64,000 bases of DNA from Eriocheir sinensis (lineage: Eukaryota; Arthropoda; Malacostraca; Decapoda; Varunidae). Where the stretch lies: the NCBI RefSeq assembly GCF_024679095.1, contig NW_026111748.1, positions 90,001 through 154,000 of the forward strand. Direction: 5' to 3'. How positions within the stretch are numbered: position 1 is the stretch's first letter; every line of letters begins with the position of its first letter. Made by a program: the position numbers and the translations under genes. Below the pieces are notes generated by a model. The model worked only from the letters and a program-made list of their open reading frames with translations, was not told where the DNA came from and made no database searches. Positions 46,925 to 62,372 of the stretch are shown piece by piece.

Positions 46925-48034
46925 TAAACTGACAATCTGTAGTACACAACATATTTGTATTTCATAACGACACTTTATGCGATCGTTCGAGTAGCATATG
47001 TTTCTCTAATGCACTATTTAGGGGTTAAAATGTCACTTTTTCTCGTGCATTATTTTAAAAGCCCTTTACACTTGCTCACTGTGTATTTAGCATCATTAGT
47101 GGTGTGGGGCATGTTCTTCGCCACCTGTAAGCAGCCACTTTTACCTGCTGGGTGGACATTTCCCTCACTGTTGGCCCTGCTGCAGTGAATGTGTTCCACA
47201 GGCAGGACACCTGGAGGTGAAAGGTCCGTTTGTGCTGGATGCCATGACCTCAGCACCCCGACCTGCTCGTGGCTGGAGAGTACCGTTCTCGTATCTCTCA
47301 CAGCCTCTCGAGGGAACCTCAGTCTCATGGGTGTGGTACTCCTTGTACCTGGGCCTTGTGGAACACCACCAGCGCAGCGACGTCCAGCAGTGGTCCAGAG
47401 TGTCTAGATGTATAATATCCTGAGGGGGCGGCTGGGGGTTGTTCACCTGTAACAGTCGCTGCACCCGTCGCTCCACCTTGTCCAGTCTCTGCAGGTGTGT
47501 GGCAGCGCTGGACATCCAGGTCTGAGCCCCGTACTCCAGGTAGGATCTTACCTGGGCCTTGTGAAGAAGGCATAATTCCTCGCTTGTCGAGGAAATTAGC
47601 CACTCTACGAAGGGCAGAGACACGTAGGGAGGCTTGGTGGGCGACGTGTTTCAGGTGGCGGTCGAAGCGCAGCTCTCGGTCCAAGTCCACTCCGAGGATC
47701 CTGACGTAATCCTGGAGCGGGAGGGTGACGGAGATAAACATCACCCTTCCTTCGACAGCTTGTGTGGCTGCCGGGGACCGAGAGGTCACCATCGCCTGAG
47801 TCTTCTCAGGGCAAGTTCACCTGCCGGCGCTCCCCCCACTCCCGTATCAAGCGTAGTTGCTGGTTGACCTCAGCAACCGCTTGCTGGCTTTCTTGGCGAG
47901 GGTAGGAGAGGGAGAGCGTGCAGTCGTCAGCGTATGCAAAGACTGCTGGCAGACTCCTGAGAAGGTCGTCGATGTACAGATTCCAGAGGACAGGTCCCAG
48001 CACAGATCCTTGAGGGACTGAGGCACCCACTGGG
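46925..48034 (-). mobile_element. Family 2 LINE, copy 2 (truncated at duplication junction)
   Basis: Minus strand: VPQGSVLGPVLWNLYIDDL (48024-47965), YADD (47934-47923), 'LSLSYPRQESQQAVAEVNQQ', then a frameshift near 47815, 'MFISVTLPLQDYVRILGVDL', 'HLKHVAHQASLRVSALRRVA' and 'SAATHLQRLDKVERRVQRL'. The 3' UTR runs to 46925. It lacks everything upstream of the VPQGS block because the sequence switches to segment B at 48035. Confidence 0.9.
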
Positions 48035-48440
48035 TCCCGTAAGGACCTAAATCGTGGGAAAAAAAGGAAGATTGTGGAAAAGTCATGGGTGGATATTGGA
48101 TTTTTTTTTGTGTGTACTTCATTGTAGTTACATTACAGTGATTTTTTTGAGGGTTTAAGATTTTTTTCTACTTTTTAGTGTGCAGAGAGTATATAGGAAG
48201 ATTTCTGGTGGTAATGATTTTTACCATGTTGTTATGTTGTCCTCAGTGTTGTTTTGCTGAAAAATATTGCAATTATTGAATAGAACTTTTTTTAATTACT
48301 TACTTCGTTTATAGATGAAAATAAGACATTCAAGGGAAGGTTACTCACGGCTGTAATATTATTTCTCTTAATGATGCATTTTTGATTTGTATTTTTCCAA
48401 CTTTGTTTAATGTCCTTTTTGTCTGCCTTTGCTTGTATTT

Positions 48441-48638
<198 letters not shown>

Positions 48639-48819
48639 TTCACCCCTAAATTCAATTCTGTTTCCTCTTACTATCCAATCATTAATTTCCCTCTTCCTCC
48701 TCCTTCTTCATATTTTTCTTTCTCTTCCTCCTGTTTCTGTTTCTCTCTCTTCCTTCCTCTTCCTCTTTCGATTCTCTTTCACTTCCTCCTCCTCATCATC
48801 ATCATCTTTCTCCCCCTCC

Positions 48820-48890
48820 TCCTCCTCCTCCTAATCTTTCTCCTCCTCCTCCTCCTCCTCCTCCTCCTCCTCCTCCTCCTCCTGTATATA
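48820..48890. repeat. (TCC)n array (segment B)
   Basis: (CTC)n from 48812 to 48832, then 48841-48882. The matching A interval is 39538-39642. Confidence 0.95.
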
Positions 48891-48967
48891 TATGGTGAAG
48901 TGGACGGGAATGAGGAAGTATCTTCCTAATAAGGAGGAGGAGGAGGAGGAGGAGGAGGAGGAGGAGG

Positions 48968-49735
48968 AGGAGGAACACAAAGAACCACAAAGTAAGAACA
49001 AACAACAGCAGACCTGCTGGTCCTTACGAGGCTGTTTGTGACAAGCTACACTAACTATCTAATCAAAGGTGGAAGATGAAGGACAGCAAAGGCGAAGGCT
49101 CCTCCTCACCCCCCAATCCCTCCAGCCAAAGCTGGCAGGAAAGGAAAAGGAACCATGCACCATGGAAAAACTGTATGGAAATTATGTAGGAAAGAGGAAA
49201 GAACTACCATTAATGCTACCAATAACCGGGCGAAAAAACGGACAAGGGCACCAGTACTCGAAAGAACTTAATGTTATTCCGACAATGAAAAATATCTTAG
49301 TTGCTGGTTGGATTTGAAATACTTGTCTGATCTATTCTTGAAGACCGTAACTGTTGTACTGTCAACGATATCAAAGGGTAATGAAGTCCAAACATTAACG
49401 ACTCGATTGAAAAAGAAGTGTTTGGCATCGTGCGACGAAAATATTTTACCACTTATCTTCAAATTGTTCTGTCTTTTTGTTCTATTTGGTCGATCAAGTG
49501 TAAAGTAATTTTCCGCATTAATATCACCGAAAGCTTTAAACATTTTAAGCACTTCTATTAGATCGCGTCGCACTCTTCGTTTTGATAGGCTGAATAAAAA
49601 TTACTTATCTAAGCCTTTGATCATACCATAAATTTCTCAATCTATTAGGAATCATCTTTGTTACTCTTCGTTGAACCCGTTCCAACTTTTCTGTCTTTTC
49701 TATAATAGGGAGACCAAAACTGTACACAGTACAGG
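48968..49735 (-). mobile_element. CR1-like LINE 3' end (segment B)
   Basis: Minus strand, open from 49573 to 49274 and beyond: 'RRDLIEVLKMFKAFGDINAE', 'NYFTLDRPNRTKRQNNLKI', 'FFFNRVVNVWTSLPFDIV' and 'VTVFKNRSDKYFKS'. These are the terminal CR1-type blocks. Further upstream, 'YRKDRKVGTGSTKS'-type thumb sequence is frameshifted. It is flanked by (GGA)n on both sides as in A, and this copy keeps the frame better than A. Confidence 0.9.

Positions 49736-52182
<2,447 letters not shown>

Positions 52183-52221
<39 letters not shown>
52183..52221. repeat. (CT)n microsatellite, short (segment B)
   Basis: Shorter than the A paralogue at 42996-43058. Confidence 0.97.
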
Positions 52222-52224
<3 letters not shown>

Positions 52225-52317
52225 CAATGCCTCGACAGACAAACCGGATGATACTGAGAATGAAAACAGTCATCGAGAGAGAGATTGGAAGTTCGATTTG
52301 TTCATAAGTTTGAAGAA

Positions 52318-52756
52318 GGAAGGAAGGAAGGCAGGAAGGAATGAAAAGGAAGGAAGGAATGCCAGGATGGAAGGAAGGAAAAGGAAGGAAGGAAAGAATG
52401 AAAGGAACGAAAACTGACAGGAAGAAAGACAGGAAGAAAAAAAAAAAGTAAGAAGGAAGGAAGGACAGAAGGAGAGAGAGAGGAGAGAAATGAAAGAAAA
52501 AACGAAGGAAGCAAATAAATAAGGTGGAAAATGTTAAATATGTGAAATGAAAACAAATGAAAATTAAAAAACGAAGACCAATAAGAAGCAAACTAGGAAC
52601 GAAGGAAGGAAGAAAAATATGGAAGGATGAAAGGAACGAAGAAAGAAATGGAGGGAAGAAAGAAATAAGAGACAGAAGACATGGCAAACAAGGAGGAGGA
52701 GGAAGAGGAGGAGGAGGAGGAGGAGGAGGAGGAGGAGGAGGAGGAGGAGGAGGAGT
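52318..52756. repeat. (GGAA)n zone and expanded (GGA)n (segment B)
   Basis: GAAG units with drift, then (GGA)n at 52694-52756 (about 63 bp against about 21 bp in A). Confidence 0.9.
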
Positions 52757-52851
52757 AAAACGCGTCCCCATTAGTTAGTGTTGTCTGCTGGTTCTCCTTC
52801 CCTTCCTTCCTTCCTCCTCCCTCCCTCCTTTCCGCCTCCATTCAACCACAT

Positions 52852-53010
<159 letters not shown>

Positions 53011-53029
53011 CATTCTATGTCTTTCTTTA

Positions 53030-53292
53030 GCTTTATCGGGCTATCTCATTTCGACTCCTCCTCCGCCTTCACTGCAAGTGGTGCGCAGACCATCAACTCC
53101 TTCAAGAAACTCATTGATCGCCACTTTGCTGCATCAGGGAGACTGAACGTTCCAAGTAGATACACAAGTGCTTTAATCCTTCCCTGCAAGCCACTCCTAT
53201 GGCAAACGGATTGATTAAATCACTGAACCAGAACAACCTAGTTATGAGCCAACAGGCTTTCTGCTGCCTGCTAGTCCAGGTTTCCATGTTTC
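53030..53292 (+). mobile_element. LINE C-terminus with 'catgtttc' tail (segment B)
   Basis: The plus frame 53017-53214 reads '[20 protein letters not shown]', 'VPSRYTSALILPCKPLLWQT' and a stop. The 3' UTR has 'gagccaacaggctttctgc' and ends in 'ccatgtttcc'. It is the paralogue of 43905-44140 and the better preserved of the two. Confidence 0.88.
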
Positions 53293-53369
53293 CTCCTCTT
53301 CCTCCTCCTTATATTTATTTCTCACAGGCACAATATTACACAAAGTCACCATTCCTTTAGTGCACACGA

Positions 53370-53586
53370 AGAGGAGGAGGAGGTGTGCTTAGATGGTAAT
53401 GGAGGACTGAGACAGGAGATAAGAAGAGGTGGAGGAGAAGAGCACGAGGAGGAGAAGGAGGAGGAGGAGGAGGAAGAGGATGAGGAATAGGAAGAGGGAG
53501 AGGAGGAGGAGGAGAGGACGAGGAAGAGGAAGAGGAAGAGGAAGAGGAGGAGGAGGAGGAGGAGGAGGAGGAGGAGGAGGAGGAGG
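53370..53586. repeat. (GGA)n-rich purine zone (segment B)
   Basis: GAGGAG and GAAGAG words ending in (GGA)n at 53546-53586. Confidence 0.88.
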
Positions 53587-53738
53587 TCACATTCTCAATG
53601 GGGTAACGGGGTTAGCAAGACACATAAGATAGGAAAGGGAGAAGGAAAAGGAAGGGAAAGAGAAAGGGGAGAAGAAGAAGAAAAGAGTATGTGGAGATGG
53701 AAAGAGGAAAAGTGAAATAAGTAGCAGTCGAATCTGTA

Positions 53739-53769
53739 GTAATAGTAGTAGTAGTAGTAGTAGCAGTAA

Positions 53770-53814
<45 letters not shown>

Positions 53815-53832
53815 CAACAGCAGCAGCAGCAG
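53739..53832. repeat. (GTA)n array with (CAG)n end (segment B)
   Basis: About 77 bp of (GTA)n with two breaks, then 'agcaacagcagcagcagc'. The A paralogue is twice as long. Confidence 0.96.
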
Positions 53833-54575
53833 TATGAAGAAACATGAATAAAATATGAGGAAGGAGATGGAATAAATATTGAAGAAGATAGGGAAAGGGA
53901 GGAGGAGAGGAAGGAAGAGAGAGGAAGAGGTAAATACGGGATGTGGGGACTGATTGCTGAACATTGCGAGCAGGGGGGAGGTAAGGATGGGAGGGGAGGG
54001 GAGGGGTGAGAGGGAAGAGAAAGAGGCTGAGGGCTGGAGATAGGAAGAGAAATGGAGGAGGCGAGGTGTGGGGAAGAGTTAGGGCTTGGGGAGGTGAAGG
54101 GAGAAGACGAGAGGGATGCGGGGAAGGAAAAGAAGAAGGGGAAAGTGAGGGGACGATGTAATGGGAAGTGAGAGTAAGAAGAGGCAAGTGGAGCTAGATG
54201 GAAGGTGACGGTGGACGGGAAGATAAAAAGGGGAGAGTAAATTGAAGGGAAAAGGAAGGTGGAGGTGAGGCAAAGAAGAGGAAGAAGGAAATGGTGACGG
54301 AAAGTTATAGGGAGAGTTTGAGAAAAGAAAAAAAGGAAAGGGTAGGTGAAAGGACGTGGTAAAGGGAAGGCAAAGGCAGTGAAGAGGTAGGGGAGATGAG
54401 GAAGAGGTAAGAAGGGTGAGAAGGACGACAAGAGGGAGGTGAAGGGAAATGGTAAGGGGATGAGGAAAGGGAGGTGAGGGAAGGGGTGCTATGCCTCTCT
54501 GCCCACACATCTATGATGCCAATATCTCGCCTCCTCTTCCCTCCTTCTTATTTGTCAATCACAAGCAGAGAGAGA
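53833..54575. other. Purine-rich terminus of segment B
   Basis: Matches 44743-45490. The 278-codon minus frame is compositional. Confidence 0.7.
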
Positions 54576-54586
54576 GAGACCTGTGT

Positions 54587-54760
54587 CACAACTGTGTCTG
54601 ACAACTTTCTCTTTACATAATCTCATTACCTGACAGCATTATTACGTAAAATATAGAGATGGCAACATAATTCAAAAAAGTGTGAACAATTGTACATGTT
54701 CTAGAAGTAATAATGCTATTTGGTAATGGAGATTATGTAAAGAGAATGTCTACAGTTGTG
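54587..54760. mobile_element. Fold-back MITE-like element with ~55-bp inverted ends
   Basis: The left arm begins CACAACTGTG (54587) and continues with 'ctctttacataatct' and 'agcattattac' to 54645. The right arm is the reverse complement with a few mismatches: 'gtaataatgct', 'agattatgtaaagag' and CAGTTGTG ending at 54760. About 60 bp lie between the arms. No coding capacity. Target-site duplication is not obvious. It sits 12 bp beyond the end of segment B. Confidence 0.8.
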
Positions 54761-54769
54761 TTTCTCTCA

Positions 54770-54852
54770 TTAATTCGCCAGCGCCTAGCGACCTACAACA
54801 TAAACAAATAACCTATTTTTGTGTAACTCAGTATGAAATCAATCCTGTGTAT

Positions 54853-54944
<92 letters not shown>
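54770..54944. repeat. Direct repeat unit 1: 'cgccagcgcctagcgacc' block plus (CT)n
   Basis: About 90 bp ('attaattcgccagcgcctag' to 'cctgtgtattt') followed by (CT)n at 54856-54944. A diverged copy with its own (CT)n lies at 55690-55884. Confidence 0.85.
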
Positions 54945-54948
<4 letters not shown>

Positions 54949-55689
54949 CTACCCACCCACATTTTATGCGATGTTTTGATACTTAGTATTTATGGTACGT
55001 TATTTTCATGTATATAGTTTACAGGAATTACACAGGATTCTTCGTACATATCTTATAATAAACACACAAATATTTCCTTCTATAACGTTTAGTCAAAGTG
55101 AAGTAACCGGTCCTGGAGAGTCCGTATATAAATTTAACGTTCAGTTTTATCGCAGTTTTCGTTAAATGTAATTTTTCTTAATTTATGCTCTTCAGATGAA
55201 TAGTACATGAACGTGTTGCCCAGAACCATTTACATAAATAAAGGAAAAGTAGGGTATTTATACTAACAAAATTTTAATTATGAAGGATTTCCATGGAGAG
55301 AGAGAGAGAGAGAGATAGTACTTTTAAAATATATGCCGTTCAATATTTATTCATATTTTGCTGTTTTCTCTTCATTTAACGTTTGTTTACGTGTTCATTT
55401 TACTCTTTACTATGGTTTATATTTATTTATTTATTAATCAATCTGTTTATTTTTATTTGTCAACTACCTCGGATCGGAAAGTTACTAACCTAATGAGTAT
55501 ACAAACAAAAAAAACAGCAAAAACAAACGAGGAAAAAAAATAAGAGAAAAGAATATTAGTGATAAAGGACGAATAAAAGTAGAGAATTTCATATAAAAGG
55601 AAAGAAACAAGAAAGAGCCTAGTTAAGATAGATCGATTTTCATTCTCTTTATGTTTCAGGGTATTATCTGTTTTGTTTTCTTTATTTCA
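54945..55689. other. AT-rich non-repetitive spacer
   Basis: No gene recognised. A short (GA)n lies at 55297-55313. Open frames are below 65 codons. Confidence 0.45.
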
Positions 55690-56202
<513 letters not shown>

Positions 56203-56480
56203 GGGTAGGCGGTGGCTGAGTGGTAGCGTGCTGGGCCAACATTCGAATCCCCACGCTACCACCTCGGATTTTCAGTCACCCGAGTGGCTTAAACTACCCA
56301 CATGCTGTCCTGAGACCACCCATCGACCCTGACTCTAGAGGAAACCGTCCAAGTGAATCAGAACAGGTTCAGGGGGCAGCATGAGCCAAGAAGATGGCGC
56401 CACTATAAACACTTGCCTGCGCCATAACGGGCTGGGCCGACTTCCATCCAGGCCTCAAGAGAGCCTACCAGCGCTACAGG
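56203..56480 (+). mobile_element. tRNA-derived SINE
   Basis: The 5' head resembles a tRNA gene. A box TGGCTGAGTGG (56213-56223) fits the RNA polymerase III consensus exactly. A B-box-like ATTCGAATCC lies at 56241-56250. Only 17 nt separate the boxes, shorter than in a real tRNA, so the anticodon arm is deleted and no cloverleaf is possible. A non-tRNA body of ~220 bp follows (words 'cccgagtggcttaaac', 'gatggcgccactataaacac'). It ends near 56480 before T/C-rich sequence. Confidence 0.75.

Positions 56481-58043
<1,563 letters not shown>

Positions 58044-58080
<37 letters not shown>
58044..58080. repeat. (AC)n microsatellite
   Basis: (AC)18, uninterrupted. Confidence 0.97.
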
Positions 58081-58081
<1 letters not shown>

Positions 58082-58278
58082 AGGGGTTCGCTGTTTTTAC
58101 ATAATTATAAGAAAAAAAACAAGTAAGTGATGCAATGCCGGGATTTATATGTGTGGGGGAATATTTAAGTGCAGGACAGCAACAAAGACTCGTGACACAG
58201 CAGCAGTGTTCGTGGCGCCCTCTATCAGCAGGCTCAGGTGGGTCTGCTTCATTCGCTTCTTCAGAGTGTGGCTTCAGA

Positions 58279-58280
<2 letters not shown>

Positions 58281-58353
<73 letters not shown>
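58281..58353. repeat. (CT)n microsatellite, ~73 bp
   Basis: Uninterrupted. It is preceded by ~140 bp of balanced sequence without a recognised gene. Confidence 0.97.
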
Positions 58354-58355
<2 letters not shown>

Positions 58356-58419
58356 GACACACTCAGCAACGCTTTTTACACTCGTTTAACGTTTCATTTC
58401 TGAAGACAGACGGCGAGGG

Positions 58420-59267
58420 CAGGGCAGGCTGGCACCTGAGGAATGGTGAGGAGGGGGGGAGGAGAGAGAGGTAAAAAGAAGGGAAAGGAAGAGAAGGAGA
58501 GGGCACAGAAACAGGAAGGGAGGGAAAGGAGAGTGAAAAGAAATGAAGTGAAAGGAAGAAAATGAGACAGGAAGTAGTAGCGGGAGGAAGAGTGTAAATA
58601 TGGGAGAGTTAGAGGGGGAAATGAAGAGAATAAAAACGGGAATATGAGAGGAAGAAGAAGAAAGTGGGATGAAGATGAAAAGAAAGGAAAGCATGAATGA
58701 GAGGAAAGGAATAAAGGAGGAACAACGAGCTCGAGCGAAAAGTGAAATATCAGATGAAAATGAAATGAAGATTAATGGAAGAAATGAATGGAAAAAGCAA
58801 AAAAAAAAAAAAAAAAAAAAAAATAAAAGTAAAAACATATCAAAAAAGGAAAATAGAAGAAAGAAATAATGTTGTGAAGGAATGCAAAAAAAAAAAAATC
58901 AAAAGGAAGATAAGAGAAAGTAAAAATAGAGAAAGGAATTTACTGATAAGAAAAAAAACGAAGAGGAGAAAAAGCAAAAAACAAAACAGGAGCAGGAAGG
59001 GGACGGGAAAGTGGTGATACATGGGAGTAGGAACAGTGGGGGAAGACAGGAAAAAGGAAGGAGAGGAGGAGGAGGAGGACCATAAATGAGAGGAGGAGAG
59101 GTAAAACTGAGAGAGAGAGAGAGAGAGAGAGAGGTAGAGGAGAGATGAGAGAGATGAGAAAAATTAAAAGGAAGAGAAATGAGGTGAGGGACTTGGCGGA
59201 AAAGATGGAGGGAGTGTGGATGAAAATAAGGAGGTGGAGAAGAGGAGGAGGAGGAGGAGGAGGAGGA
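58420..59267. repeat. Purine-rich tract, ~850 bp, with A-runs
   Basis: GGA/GAAA words, A-runs at 58800-58823 and 58887-58898, (GA)n at 59108-59132 and (GGA)n at 59240-59272. It leads straight into segment C2. Confidence 0.82.
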
Positions 59268-60075
59268 GGAGGAAAATGAAAAAGAAGAGATGGCAAAGAC
59301 GATACATATGAAATAGATAAGAAGAAGCTAATTAATATACGAATACAAAGAGAACAACAAAGAATAAAAGATGTAAGATAAAATCAACCTCACGAAATCA
59401 AACAGTTCGTGAAAAAAAAAAGATAATAGATGAAATGAGAAAGAAAAAAAAAAGGCTCTTCAATACCGTCTGCTTTCCATTATTATCACAATTATTATCA
59501 TCATTATTACTATTATTACTTTCATGACTTTTATTACTCTGATTATGATTCTATTGTTATTACTTTCATATTTATTTCTTCTTCCTTTCATATTTTCCTT
59601 CATACGTCAACAAGACTTTTCACTTTCTCTTTTTGTGCACTTTTTCCTCCACCTCATCATCCACTCCAGTCATTTATTCCTACTTCTGCTTTTTTTTGCT
59701 GCCTCTTCCTGTATCTGACTTTCTCCCTTTCCATTCTTCTGTTCTTCTTTGTTGACGTTTCTTCTCCTTCCCTTATTTCCTTCGTATAATCCTCACTGTC
59801 ATTTTTTCTTTCTTTTAATCGTCGTTTTCCTCTTCCTTTCCTTTATCGTATTTTCCTCCTCCTCCATATTTCCTTCCTCTCTTCCTCCTCCTCCTCCTGC
59901 TTAGTTTTCTTTATCTTCCTCCCTCCCTGACAGCCACTGCTTTCTACCCTTCTTCAAAACCTATTTTGTTTAGTTACAGCTCCTCCCCTCCTTATTCTTT
60001 TTCTCTTTCTTTTTCCTCCTCCTACTCCTCCTCCTCCTCCTGATTTTACCTTCGACTTAAAATTAAAAAGAATAT

Positions 60076-60080
<5 letters not shown>

Positions 60081-60158
<78 letters not shown>
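60081..60158. repeat. (CT)n microsatellite at the 3' end of LINE copy 3
   Basis: (TC)39. It is shorter than the C1 paralogue. Confidence 0.98.
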
Positions 60159-60159
<1 letters not shown>

Positions 60160-60170
60160 ATTTTTATTTA

Positions 60171-62372
60171 AACTGACGATTCTATAGTTACTAACAGATT
60201 TGTATTTCATAAACGACACTTTATGCGATCGTTCGATTAGCATATGTTTCTCTGTGCACTTTATAAGACTTAAAATGTCACTTTTCCTCGTGCATTATTT
60301 TAAAAGCCCTTTACACTTCACTCACTGTGTATTTAGCATCACTAGTGGCGTGGGGCATGTTCTTCGCCACCTGTGAGCAGCCACTTTACCTGCTGGTGGA
60401 CATTTCCGTCACTGTTGGCCCTGCTGTAGTGAATGTGTTCCACAGGCAGGACACCTGGAGGTGAAAGGTCCGTTGGTGCTGGATGCGCGTGACCTCAGCA
60501 CCCCGACCTGCTCGTGGCTGGAAGTACCAGTTCTCGTATCTCTCACAGCCTCTCGGGAGCCTCAGTCTCGCCAGGTGTGGTACTCCTTGTACCTGGGCCT
60601 TGTGGAACACCACCAGCGCAGCGACGTCCAGCAGTGCTCCAGAGTGTCTAGATGTATAATGTCCTGAGGGGCGGCTGGGGTTGTTCTCCTGTAACAGTCG
60701 CTGCACCCGTCGCTCCACCTTGTCCAGTCTCTGCAGGTGTGTGGCAGCGCTGGACATCAGGTCAAACTCCGTACTCCAGGTAGGATCTTACCTAGGCCTT
60801 GTAGAGGAGCATAATTCCTCGCTTGTCGAGGAAATTAGCCACTCTACGAAGAGGCAGAGACACGTAGGAGGCTTGGTGGGCGACGTGTTTCAGGTGGCGG
60901 TCGAAGCGCAGCTCTCGGTCCAAGTCCACTCCGAGGATCCTGACGTAATCCTGGAGCAGGAGGTGACGGGCCAAACATCACCCTTCCTTCGACAGCTTGT
61001 GGCTGCCAGGGACCGAGATCACCATCGCCTGAGTCTTCTCAGGGCAAAAGTTCACCTGCCAGCACTCCCCCACTCCGTATCAAGTGTAGTTGCTGGTTGA
61101 CCTCAGCAACCGCTTGCTGGCTTTCTTAGCGAGGGTAGGAGAGGGAGAGCGTGCAGTCGTCAGCGTATGCAGAGACTGCTGGCAGACTCCTGAGAAGGTC
61201 GTCGATGTACAATTCAGAGGACAGGTCCCAGCACAGATCCTTGAGGGACTAGAGGCACCCACTGGGAGGTCCTTGGACTGCTGGCCACCGACGACGACGT
61301 GGAGGCTTCTTCCTTGAAGTAGTCGCTCATCAGCATCAGCAGGTGTCCTTGAATACCTTTGGCACGAAACTTCTCCAGCAAGCCCGCGTGCCACACCCGG
61401 TCAAAGCACCCGCGATGTCGGGAGCGACGACAATGGTATCCAGGCCGGTGTCTAGTGAGTCCTGCCAATCCCTGGAGAGGAGCAGCAGGGTCTGAAGTGG
61501 AGCAGCCAGATCTGAACCCAAACTGCTGGTCAGTGATGAGGGCGGTGTTCTCGGTGGCGGGTGATGGCCTCCACCACTATTCTCTCGAAGATTTTTCCAA
61601 CTACAGACAGGAGGGAATAGGTCTGTAGTTGGCAGGGTCAGATCTGGCCGCTTTTGTGAACTGGCACCACAGCCTCCTTCCCGGACACAGGCCCCGAACA
61701 CCTCGAGAGGGTCCTGCCATCACTGGAGCAGTGACGCAGCACATGTGGGCTAACGTTGTCAGGACCAGTGGCCTTCTGACGTCCACCGCTCTTAGAGGCG
61801 CTCCACTTGCTCCCGGTGTACCGCAACCTCTGTCAGGGTCTGGTTGCATTCCTGTAGCAGTTGGTGGAGGTCTTGTGGGGTCGGCGACGGACATCTTGGC
61901 AGAGAAAAGGTCAGCCAGGAGGTCTACCTTCTCCCTGCTGCTGGTGGCTGTGGTGCCGTCCTGCTTGGTGAGGGGAGGGATTGTTTCTTGGTAGCTGCTG
62001 CCTTGCTTTTCCTCAACAAGGGTCCACCAGGTTTGCTGCCACCCCTGGCCCACATAGCTTGGCGCGGTCTCTTTCCCACCTCCGTTTCGCCCATTTACTG
62101 GTGGCCACCATATTGTTGCACGCTGCTCGATGCAGGGCTTTGTTGCGGCGTGTTGGGCTCCTTTGTGGCGGAGCCACGCAGAATATTGCTTTCTGCAGCA
62201 AGGCAGCAGCGGTAACCAAACCAGGGCTGATCGGTGGGCTTGGAGGTGTACTGGTGGTGTGGAATGTGCTCTCGTTGGAGAGCTTTACAGAGACGTTCAG
62301 TAAAGGCAACCCCTTCATGGGCTCTGCTCGCACAGACAGAAGGGTGTGCCAGTCTGTTTGCTGCAGGTCTCT
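60171..62372 (-). mobile_element. Family 2 LINE, copy 3 (most complete)
   Basis: Reading from 62372 on the minus strand: ORF2 linker with 'WWTLVEEKQGSS' (about 62030-61995), IPPLTKQDGTTATSSREKVD (61985-61925), 'PTNYRPI' region (about 61640-61600), 'FGSDLAAPLQTLLLLSRDWQ' in shifted frames (61535-61465), 'AFDRVWHAG' (61410-61380), 'VPLVPQGSVLGPVL' (61265-61214), YADD (61167-61156) and the RT tail to 60400. The 3' UTR is at 60171-60400. Multiple indels and stops make it inactive. The piggyBac element starts exactly at its upstream end, so the rest of the LINE may lie beyond the window. Confidence 0.88.

Larger units (their letters stand above)
59268..62372. repeat. Segmental duplication copy C2 (continues beyond C1)
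   Basis: Colinear with C1 (45928-48036) until about 61275 ('gaggcaccc' then 'actggg'). There C1 jumps to segment B, while C2 continues uninterrupted with the same LINE. Offset to C1 is about 13.3 kb. Confidence 0.9.

Noticed and set aside
56203..56265. Functional tRNA gene
   Set aside because: The A and B boxes are only 17 nt apart. There is no anticodon arm and no acceptor pairing, so it is a SINE head.
62013..62333. Open frames at 61629-62455 as host genes
   Set aside because: They lie over or antisense to the linker region of LINE copy 3, whose minus-strand protein blocks explain the sequence.
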